Source of the DNA: an uncultured Actinomycetes bacterium
GTDB lineage: Bacteria; Actinomycetota; Thermoleophilia; Gaiellales; F1-60-MAGs149
DNA: 9,402 bases
Direction: 5' to 3'
NCBI GenBank assembly: GCA_903873565.1
Contig: CAIQOY010000063.1
Coordinates: 1 to 9,402 of the forward strand
This document shows, piece by piece, positions 1 to 4,782 of the stretch. The position numbers and the translations under genes are program-made. The notes under the pieces are model-generated. The model saw nothing but the letters and a program-made list of their open reading frames with translations. It ran no database searches and had not been told where the DNA came from. Numbering within the stretch: the first letter of the stretch is position 1; the number at the start of each line of letters is the position of its first letter.

Positions 1-156
1 CTGCCGATCGAGGGCGTCCAGTTCCACCCCGAGAGCGTGCTGACGCCGCTCGGCTTCCGGATCCTCGCCACCTTCGCGGGGCAGGCCGGCCACGCCGTCG
101 ACGGCGCCCTCGTCGACCGCCTCGTGGCCGAGGCGACCGCCGTCAGCGGCGGTTGA
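1..156 (+). CDS. trpG: Glutamine amidotransferase, TrpG/PabA type (3' end only)
   Basis: This is the last 51 codons of a class I glutamine amidotransferase; its start lies left of the window. The fragment carries GVQFHPES near its start (residues 5-12 of the fragment). That motif supplies the catalytic His and Glu of the Cys-His-Glu triad that releases ammonia from glutamine. The TPLGFRILATF stretch that follows matches the usual C-terminal end of anthranilate synthase component II or aminodeoxychorismate synthase component II. These two roles (tryptophan or folate synthesis) cannot be told apart from this piece, and the nucleophile Cys is off-window. The frame ends with TGA at 154-156, and its last 14 nt overlap the convergent agmatinase-family gene. 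The family is secure; the exact gene symbol is less so. Confidence 0.85.
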   Translation: MPIEGVQFHPESVLTPLGFRILATFAGQAGHAVDGALVDRLVAEATAVSGG

Positions 157-1081
157 GCGCGAGCAGGGACAGCACCTCGTAGAGCACGTTGGCCGCCATC
201 ACGGCGGTCGCCTGCCCCGGGCCGTCGTACTGCGGGGCGACCTCGACCACGTCCGCGCCGACCAGGTTGAGGCCGCGCAGCGCGCGCACGCAGTCGAGCG
301 CCTCGTCCCCGCGTGGGCCGCCCGCCTCGGGCGTGCCCGTGCCCGGCGCGAGGCCCGGCTCGAGGAAGTCGATGTCGAACGAGAGGAAGACCGGCGCGTC
401 GCCCGCACGCTCGGCGATCGTCGCGGCGAGCCGCGCAGGCTCCCAGTGGCGCAGCTCGCGCCACGGCACGAGCAGCATCCCGAGGTCGGCGGCGATCCGC
501 TCGTCCTCGGGGCCGTAGAGGGAGCCGCGCTGGCCGCCCGTGAAGGAGCGCGCCGGGTCGACCAGCCCCTCCTCGATCGCGCGCCGGATCACCGTGCCGT
601 GGTTGTACGGCAGCCCGAAGTAGCGGTCCCAGAGGTCGTGGTGGGCGTCGAACTGGACCAGCGCGACCGGCCCGTGCACCGCGTGCAGGGCGCGCAGCTC
701 GGCCAGCGTGACGGAGTGGTCGCCGCCCATCCCGACGGGCACCGCCCCCCGCGCCAGGATCGCCGCCACGAAGGCCTCGATCCGCGGCATCGTCTCCTCG
801 ATGTAGCCCGGCACCGTCGGCGCGTCGCCCGCGTCCACCGCGGACAGCGCCCCGAACACCATCACGTCGAGCGCGGGGTTGTACGGGCGCAGGAGCGCCG
901 AGGCCGAGCGGATCGCCTCGGGCCCCATCCGGGACCCGGACCGGAACGTGGTCGAGCCGTCCCACGGCATCCCGAACACCATCACGTCGGCGTCGTCGGC
1001 GTCCGGCAGGTACGGCAGCCGGGCGAACGTCCGCGGCCCCGTGAAGCGGGGCGTGGCGAGCGGGTCGGAGGGGACGTGCAT
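143..1081 (-). CDS. speB: Agmatinase/arginase-family ureohydrolase
   Basis: A 312-residue ureohydrolase, full length for the family. Visible binuclear metal (usually Mn) motifs are GMGGDHS (117-123), FDAHHD (144-149) and SFDIDFLEP (234-242), with HG at 161-162, GTGTPEAGG (247-255) and a late acidic residue at E280 in VVEVAPQYD. Agmatinase makes putrescine and urea from agmatine, but arginase-fold relatives act on other guanidino compounds, so the substrate is inferred. The third motif has LEP where LDP is common; the two metal-binding Asp residues are intact. The ATG at 1081 is favoured because a -10-like TAGAGT lies 8 nt upstream, leaving no room for a Shine-Dalgarno. The gene diverges from the PDZ-Lon protease and converges with the trpG-like gene, overlapping it by 14 nt. 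No other polyamine gene is visible nearby. Confidence 0.92.
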   Translation of the reverse strand: MHVPSDPLATPRFTGPRTFARLPYLPDADDADVMVFGMPWDGSTTFRSGSRMGPEAIRSASALLRPYNPALDVMVFGALSAVDAGDAPTVPGYIEETMPRIEAFVAAILARGAVPVGMGGDHSVTLAELRALHAVHGPVALVQFDAHHDLWDRYFGLPYNHGTVIRRAIEEGLVDPARSFTGGQRGSLYGPEDERIAADLGMLLVPWRELRHWEPARLAATIAERAGDAPVFLSFDIDFLEPGLAPGTGTPEAGGPRGDEALDCVRALRGLNLVGADVVEVAPQYDGPGQATAVMAANVLYEVLSLLALNRR

Positions 1082-1089
1082 GGCGGATC

Positions 1090-1095
1090 ACTCTA
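1090..1095 (-). promoter_or_regulatory. -10 element for the agmatinase-family gene, likely leaderless
   Basis: Read on the minus strand this is TAGAGT, matching TANNNT. Eight nucleotides separate it from the ATG at 1081, so initiation about 7 nt downstream would place the transcript start within 1-2 nt of the start codon. No convincing TTGACA-like -35 is visible. The expected -35 position (about 1113-1118) coincides with the -10 of the divergent protease promoter. Confidence 0.5.
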
Positions 1096-1113
1096 CCGGG
1101 ATCGGGGCCGCCG

Positions 1114-1119
1114 TAGAAT
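1114..1119 (+). promoter_or_regulatory. -10 element for the PDZ-Lon protease gene
   Basis: TAGAAT on the plus strand is a good TANNNT -10. It would start a transcript near 1126 with a leader of about 38 nt before the ATG at 1164. No strong -35 is visible; its expected position (about 1091-1096) overlaps the agmatinase -10. The two promoters therefore sit back to back and share the same DNA. Confidence 0.45.
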
Positions 1120-1130
1120 CGGGGGCGCGC

Positions 1131-1149
1131 CGCGCGGCCCCGCCGCGCG
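1131..1149 (+). other. GC-only hairpin in the 5' leader of the protease gene
   Basis: CGCGCGGC (1131-1138) pairs perfectly with GCCGCGCG (1142-1149) around a CCC loop. It lies between the predicted transcript start and the start codon and ends 14 nt before the ATG. It could affect translation or RNA stability, or could be a chance product of the extreme base composition. Confidence 0.4.
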
Positions 1150-1163
1150 AACCCCCAGACGAG

Positions 1164-2183
1164 ATGCCGCGTTCCCTGAAGGCCGTCCTCACCCTCGCCG
1201 CCGTCCTGCTCGCGATCGTCGCGGGCACGCTGGTCTGGGCGCTGACCGCGCAGAGCGACGACTTCGCGTTCGTCCCCCGCTCCGCCCAGCCCGCCCTCGG
1301 CGCCGTCACGCTGGAGGACCAGCCGCCGGCGCCGAAGGGCGCCGGATCGGTCTGGTTCTCGACGATCGGCATCCGGCACGCCACGGTCTGGGAGACGTGG
1401 TTCGGGATCGACGGCGGCGGCGAGCTGGTGCCGCGCCACGCCCTGATCAGCCCCGGCGAGAGCGAGGAGGACCGCTCCCGGCTCGAGGCCGTGTCGATGG
1501 ACGCCTCGCAGATCAACGCGGAGATCGTCGCCCTGCGCGCGCTCGGCGTGGAGGTCGACGTGCGCCCCGACGGCGTGCGCATCGTCGGGATGGACCCCGA
1601 GGCCCCGATCCTCGCGGACGGGGCCCAGCTCGGCGACGTGATCGTCGCCGTCGACGGCGTCCCGGTCGTGACCACGGCCGCGCTGCGCGCGGCGGTCGCG
1701 CGGGCCGGGGCCGACGCCCCGATCGCCCTGGAGCTGCGCCGCCCGCACGAGGAGGGGCCGGTGGCGATCGAGACGACCACGATCCGCGGACCGAAGGGCG
1801 AGGCGCTGCTCGGGATCGTGCCGAACGAGGCCCGCACGGTGGCCGCCGAGCGCACCGTCGAGTACTCGGTCGACGGCGTCGGCGGCCCGTCCGCGGGCCT
1901 GGCCTTCGCGCTCCAGATCTACAGCGCCGGCCGGGACTACGCGAACCTCGGCGGCCTCCGGGTGGCGGCGACCGGCACCCTCTCCGAGGCGGGCGAGGTC
2001 GGCTCCATCGGCGGGGCGGCGCAGAAGGCGCTCGGCGCGGGCCGCGTCGGCGCGGACCTGTTCCTCGTCCCGCGCGACAACTACCGCGACGCGGCCGCGG
2101 CGGCGCCGGACGGGGTCGACGTCGTGGCCGTCTCGACCTTCGACGACGCCCTCGCCGCGATCGAGCGGGCCGCCGCCGCCTGA
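1164..2183 (+). CDS. Membrane-anchored PDZ-Lon-like serine protease (YlbL/S16 type)
   Basis: A 339-residue protein with a signal-anchor helix at about 7-29, a PDZ-like domain at about 130-200 (with LGDVIVAVDGVPV) and a C-terminal Lon-type proteolytic domain at about 205-335. The catalytic Ser-Lys dyad is visible as S243 in GGPSAG and K288 in GGAAQKAL. This is the architecture of the YlbL/SdrC-like Lon-PDZ family, with the catalytic domains expected outside the membrane; there is no AAA+ ATPase part. The substrate is unknown. I chose the ATG at 1164 because it places the basic residues and hydrophobic helix at the extreme N terminus. An in-frame ATG at 1080 would add 28 Ala/Arg/Pro-rich residues and begin inside the divergent gene's start codon, upstream of the -10. 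Only a weak GACGAG precedes 1164. A hairpin lies 8 nt after the stop. Confidence 0.93.
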   Translation: MPRSLKAVLTLAAVLLAIVAGTLVWALTAQSDDFAFVPRSAQPALGAVTLEDQPPAPKGAGSVWFSTIGIRHATVWETWFGIDGGGELVPRHALISPGESEEDRSRLEAVSMDASQINAEIVALRALGVEVDVRPDGVRIVGMDPEAPILADGAQLGDVIVAVDGVPVVTTAALRAAVARAGADAPIALELRRPHEEGPVAIETTTIRGPKGEALLGIVPNEARTVAAERTVEYSVDGVGGPSAGLAFALQIYSAGRDYANLGGLRVAATGTLSEAGEVGSIGGAAQKALGAGRVGADLFLVPRDNYRDAAAAAPDGVDVVAVSTFDDALAAIERAAAA

Positions 2184-2191
2184 CCCGCGTT

Positions 2192-2212
2192 TTCCCCGCA
2201 TTTTGCGGGGAA
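2192..2212 (+). terminator. Hairpin after the protease gene, possible terminator
   Basis: A perfect 9-bp stem (2192-2200 with 2204-2212, arm TTCCCCGCA) closes around a TTT loop, starting 8 nt after the protease stop codon. There is no run of T after the stem, so it is not a textbook intrinsic terminator, although U-less terminators are proposed in actinobacteria. It also overlaps a 10-bp palindrome, GGGAATTCCC (2208-2217). Confidence 0.55.
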
Positions 2213-2228
2213 TTCCCGGGGCCGCCGC

Positions 2229-2257
2229 TTGCCGTCTGCTTCACCGTTTCCTAACGT
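2229..2257 (+). promoter_or_regulatory. Sigma-70-like promoter for the four-Cys mini-protein gene
   Basis: TTGCCG (2229-2234) and TAACGT (2252-2257) are separated by exactly 17 nt. This is the best -35/-10 pair in the window and stands out against the GC-rich background. Transcription would begin near 2264, giving a leader of about 55 nt before the GTG at 2320. The palindrome GGGAATTCCC lies 11 nt upstream of the -35. Confidence 0.6.
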
Positions 2258-2305
2258 GCCCCTTGTCGCACGGACGGGACGTCCAGCGGCACCGACGTAT
2301 GACCC

Positions 2306-2312
2306 GGAGGAG
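2306..2312 (+). promoter_or_regulatory. Strong ribosome binding site that decides the GTG start at 2320
   Basis: GGAGGAG lies 7-9 nt before the GTG at 2320 and is one of only two strong Shine-Dalgarno sequences in the window. It supports a short gene that is otherwise easy to miss. Confidence 0.75.
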
Positions 2313-2319
2313 TTGAGGC

Positions 2320-2496
2320 GTGGCCCCAGCACGCTCGTGCGCAGACTGCTACTTCCGCGTGCACGACCTGTGCGCGCTGCCGCGCACCGAGATCTGCGCC
2401 ACCTTCCGGCCGGCCTCGAAGGCGGGGCTGACGCCGCCCGCCCAGGCCCCGCTCGTCGAGCGCCCCGCGGCGCCGGTGGCGGCCCACAGCGCCTGA
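2320..2496 (+). CDS. 58-residue four-cysteine mini-protein of unknown function
   Basis: A short gene with a GTG start and a TGA stop at 2494-2496. The N-terminal half holds four cysteines at residues 7, 10, 18 and 26 (C-x2-C-x7-C-x7-C), with aromatic and charged residues between them (CADCYFRVHDLC, EICATFRPA). The C-terminal half is Ala/Pro-rich and probably disordered. Four cysteines with one CxxC pair suggest a small structural zinc site or a redox or Fe-S site; that is inference, and I recognise no family. There is no signal peptide or membrane helix, so it is probably cytoplasmic. A well-spaced -35/-10 and a strong ribosome binding site support expression. The start of the LapA-like gene follows 19 nt after the stop. 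The open frame antisense to it has no such signals. Confidence 0.72.
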   Translation: MAPARSCADCYFRVHDLCALPRTEICATFRPASKAGLTPPAQAPLVERPAAPVAAHSA

Positions 2497-2502
2497 ACCC
2501 GG

Positions 2503-2508
2503 TACGGT
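2503..2508 (+). promoter_or_regulatory. -10 element for the LapA-like gene, likely leaderless
   Basis: TACGGT (TANNNT) ends 7 nt before the GTG at 2516, and there is no Shine-Dalgarno. This is the same geometry as at several other gene starts here. The gene could also be read through from the mini-protein promoter. Confidence 0.42.
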
Positions 2509-2515
2509 GGCGGGC

Positions 2516-2788
2516 GTGGAGACCGAGCCCGCGCCGCAGCCCGCGCCGAAGCCCGCGCCGAAGGCGAAGGGCGACCGCCGCCCGTACGTCCTGCTCGTCG
2601 TGTTCGCGGTCGTGCTGGTCTACCTGCTCGCGTTCGCGCTCCTCAACACGCGCGCCGTCGAGGTCTCGTTCGTGGCCTTCTCGACGGAGACGTCGCTGAT
2701 CTGGCTGATGCTGGCGAGCGTCGCGATCGGCAGCGTGCTCGGCGCGATCGGGGCGATCTGGGCCGGCCGCCGCCGGCGCCACCGCTAG
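2516..2788 (+). CDS. Small LapA/DUF1049-like membrane protein
   Basis: About 90 residues: a Pro/Ala/Lys-rich cytoplasmic tail (residues 4-18), a basic KGDRRP segment, a first hydrophobic helix at about 24-43, a short loop NTRAVEVSFVAFSTE, a second helix at about 60-82, and an RRRRHR tail. The two-helix hairpin with a loop of the N-x-x-x-V-x-V-x-F type matches the lipopolysaccharide assembly protein A (LapA, DUF1049) domain family. In a probable Gram-positive actinomycete a role in lipopolysaccharide export is unlikely, so the function here is unknown. The GTG at 2516 is preferred because TACGGT lies 7 nt upstream; the in-frame GTG at 2507 would overlap that hexamer. The stop interlocks with the stop of the convergent aminotransferase gene in a CTAG. 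Confidence 0.8.
   Translation: METEPAPQPAPKPAPKAKGDRRPYVLLVVFAVVLVYLLAFALLNTRAVEVSFVAFSTETSLIWLMLASVAIGSVLGAIGAIWAGRRRRHR
2528..2563 (+). repeat. Three tandem 12-bp repeats coding PAPQ-PAPK-PAPK
   Basis: Units 2528-2539, 2540-2551 and 2552-2563 are copies of CCCGCGCCGAAG; the second and third are identical and the first has one mismatch. They keep the reading frame and encode the Pro/Ala-rich tail of the LapA-like protein. Slipped-strand changes in length would stay in frame. Confidence 0.85.
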
Positions 2789-3861
2789 AGCAGCGCGGCC
2801 AGGCGGGCGACGCCCTCGTCCATCTCCCCCGGCTTGACCGCGGAGAAGGCGAGGCGCAGGTGGTCGGTGCCCGAGCCGTCGACGAAGAAGTCGGAGCCCT
2901 TCACGAACGGCACCCCGGCCTCCGTCGCCCGCGGCAGGAGCGCATCCGTGTCGACGCCGTCGAGGCGCCCCCACAGGAAGTAGCCGCCCTCCGGCGCCCG
3001 GAACTCGAAGCGCCCGCCGAGGTGCTGCACGAGCGCCGCGACGAGGGCGTCCTTGCGCTCCTCGAGCTGCGGGCGCACGCGCGCGAGGCCGCGGTCGAAG
3101 TCGCCCGCGGCGCAGTACTCGGCGACGGCGGCGTGCGCGAAGTGGACGGCGCCGATGTAGGTCTGGTTGGCGATGTAGGCCATGCCCTTGCGCAGCTCCT
3201 CGGGCAGGAGCAGCGCGCCGGCGCGCACGCCGGGGGCGACGGTCTTCGTGAACGACGTCGAGTAGATCACGCGGCCCGCCGTGTCGAGGTCGTACATGCG
3301 CGGGACGTCCTCGCCCGCGAAGCGCAGGTCGCCGTACGGATCGTCCTCGAACAGCCAGAAGCCGTGCTCGGCGGCGAGGTCGACGAGGCGCTGGCGGACG
3401 GCCAGGCTGGTGACGTTGCCGGCCGGGTTCTGGAAGTTGGGGATGATGTAGACGAGGCCCGGCGTGCGGCCCGCGGCGATCGCCGCCTCGAGCGCGTCGA
3501 CGTCGATGCCCTCCTCGGTGAGCGGGTAGGCGTCGACGGTGGCGCCGAAGCGCTTGAGCGTGAGGATCGTGCGGTCGTAGGTCGGGGCCTCGACGGCGGC
3601 GCGGCCGCCCGAGCCCGAGAACAGCATCTCGGCCAGCAGCGCGAAGGCCTGCAGCGAGCCGTTGGTGACGAAGACGCCGGCCGGATCGTGGCCCCAGCGC
3701 TGGCCGACCCACTCGCGCAGCGGCGGGTAGCCCATCGGGTCCCCGTACAGCAGCATGCCCGTGGCGTCCTGCTCCATCGCGCGGGCGATCGCCGCCTGCA
3801 GCTCGGCGACGGGGAGGAGGTCTGCGGACGGGACGCCGCGTGCGAAGGAGATGGTGGCCAT
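2785..3861 (-). CDS. Fold-type-I PLP aminotransferase (LysN/MocR-domain-like)
   Basis: A 358-residue class I/II aminotransferase. Visible features are the N-terminal substrate strand ISFARGVPSADLLP (4-17), YGDPMGYPPLRE (39-50), NPAG (145-148), EDDPYGDLR (172-180, with the Asp for the pyridine nitrogen and a Tyr), the Schiff-base lysine K206 in STSFTKTVAPGVRAG, and the carboxylate-binding arginine R336 in HLRLAFS. This pattern matches the 2-aminoadipate/kynurenine aminotransferase group and the catalytic domain of MocR regulators, but there is no GntR-type domain attached. The amino-acid substrate cannot be read from the sequence. The protein is a little shorter than the roughly 400 residues usual in the group, mainly at the N terminus. 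The ATG at 3861 is supported by TAGACT 7 nt upstream. The gene lies 48 nt downstream of sucD on the same strand and probably has its own promoter. Confidence 0.9.
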   Translation of the reverse strand: MATISFARGVPSADLLPVAELQAAIARAMEQDATGMLLYGDPMGYPPLREWVGQRWGHDPAGVFVTNGSLQAFALLAEMLFSGSGGRAAVEAPTYDRTILTLKRFGATVDAYPLTEEGIDVDALEAAIAAGRTPGLVYIIPNFQNPAGNVTSLAVRQRLVDLAAEHGFWLFEDDPYGDLRFAGEDVPRMYDLDTAGRVIYSTSFTKTVAPGVRAGALLLPEELRKGMAYIANQTYIGAVHFAHAAVAEYCAAGDFDRGLARVRPQLEERKDALVAALVQHLGGRFEFRAPEGGYFLWGRLDGVDTDALLPRATEAGVPFVKGSDFFVDGSGTDHLRLAFSAVKPGEMDEGVARLAALL

Positions 3862-3868
3862 GGCGGGC

Positions 3869-3874
3869 AGTCTA
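3869..3874 (-). promoter_or_regulatory. -10 element for the aminotransferase gene, likely leaderless
   Basis: Read on the minus strand this is TAGACT, ending 7 nt before the ATG at 3861. There is no Shine-Dalgarno and no clear -35. The hexamer and downstream CCGCCATG resemble the agmatinase start region. Confidence 0.5.
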
Positions 3875-3886
3875 CGAATGGTTCGC

Positions 3887-3900
3887 GCGCCGCGCGGCGC
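3887..3900. repeat. 14-bp perfect palindrome between sucD and the aminotransferase
   Basis: GCGCCGCGCGGCGC reads the same on both strands. It lies 9 nt after the sucD stop and 12 nt upstream of the aminotransferase -10. It could act as part of a transcript end for sucD or as an operator for the aminotransferase promoter. All-GC palindromes arise easily at this composition, and there is no T-run. Confidence 0.4.
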
Positions 3901-3909
3901 CGGCCGGGC

Positions 3910-4782
3910 TCAGCCGGCGAGGCGCTCGACGACGAGGCGCGCGGCCTCGGTCGGGTTCGTGCCGACGGGCACGCCCTTCGCCTCGAGCGCGGCCTTCTTG
4001 GCCGCGGCGGTGCCCGACGAGCCCGAGATGATCGCGCCCGCGTGGCCCATCGTCTTGCCCGGCGGCGCCTCGAACCCGGCGATGTAGGCGACGACCGGCT
4101 TCGTGATGCGCTCGGCGATGACCTCGGCGGCCTTCTCCTCGTCGGTGCCGCCGATCTCGCCCACCATCACGATGAACTCCGTCGCGGGATCGGCCTCGAA
4201 CAGGTCGAGCGCGTCGATGAACGAGGTGCCGATGACGGGGTCGCCGCCGATGCCGATGATCGTCGAGTTGCCGAGGCCCGCGGCGGCCAGCTCGCCGCCG
4301 ATCTGGTAGGTGAGGGTGCCGGAGCGCGACACGAGCCCGATCGGGCCGGGCGAGAAGACCTCGGCGGGGATGATGCCGATGTTGGCGATGCCGGGCGAGA
4401 GCGCGCCAGGGCAGTTCGGGCCGAGCAGGCGGATCCCGCGCGGGCGCACGTAGTGGTAGACCTCGAGCATGTCGTGGGCGGGGATGCCCTCCGTGATGCA
4501 GACGATCTGCTCGACGCCCGCGTCCGCGGCCTCGAGGATCGCGTCGGCGGCGAAGCGCGGCGGCACGACCACGAGCGAGGTGTTGGCGCCGGCCCTGTCG
4601 ACGGCGTCCGCCACCGAGTCGAAGACGGGGATGCCCTCGACGTCCTCGCCGGCCTTGCCGGGCGTGACGCCGGCCACGACCTGCGTGCCGTAGGCGCGGT
4701 TGCGCAGCGCGTGGAAGGCGCCCTCGCGGCCGGTGATGCCCTGCACCACGAGGCGCGTGTCGGCGGTGGCGATGACGGCCAT
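3910..4782 (-). CDS. sucD: Succinyl-CoA synthetase (ADP/GDP-forming), alpha subunit
   Basis: A 290-residue subunit, the standard length. It has the CoA-binding Rossmann part with QGITGREGAFH (14-24), GPNCPG (121-126) and SRSGTLTYQ (152-160), and the phosphorylated active-site histidine H247 in KTMGHAGAIISG. With SucC it interconverts succinyl-CoA + NDP + Pi and succinate + NTP + CoA in the TCA cycle and in propionyl-CoA breakdown. Its ATG overlaps the sucC stop as TGATG, so translation is coupled. A strong purine-rich Shine-Dalgarno (GGGGGAGGGGG, 4797 to 4787) lies in the end of sucC. All expected motifs are intact. Confidence 0.97.
   Translation of the reverse strand: MAVIATADTRLVVQGITGREGAFHALRNRAYGTQVVAGVTPGKAGEDVEGIPVFDSVADAVDRAGANTSLVVVPPRFAADAILEAADAGVEQIVCITEGIPAHDMLEVYHYVRPRGIRLLGPNCPGALSPGIANIGIIPAEVFSPGPIGLVSRSGTLTYQIGGELAAAGLGNSTIIGIGGDPVIGTSFIDALDLFEADPATEFIVMVGEIGGTDEEKAAEVIAERITKPVVAYIAGFEAPPGKTMGHAGAIISGSSGTAAAKKAALEAKGVPVGTNPTEAARLVVERLAG

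Noticed and set aside
446..2254. A plus-strand open frame of about 602 codons across the agmatinase and protease genes
   Set aside because: It is antisense to the agmatinase gene and then out of frame with the protease, and is very Arg-rich; both true genes have intact catalytic motifs in other frames.
2251..2487. A minus-strand 78-codon open frame over the four-Cys mini-protein
   Set aside because: The plus strand has a well-spaced -35/-10, GGAGGAG and an ordered Cys pattern; the minus frame has none of these.
2785..3861. Aminotransferase as a MocR-type transcription factor
   Set aside because: The catalytic domain is MocR-like, but the protein starts directly at the aminotransferase N terminus and no winged helix-turn-helix precedes it.
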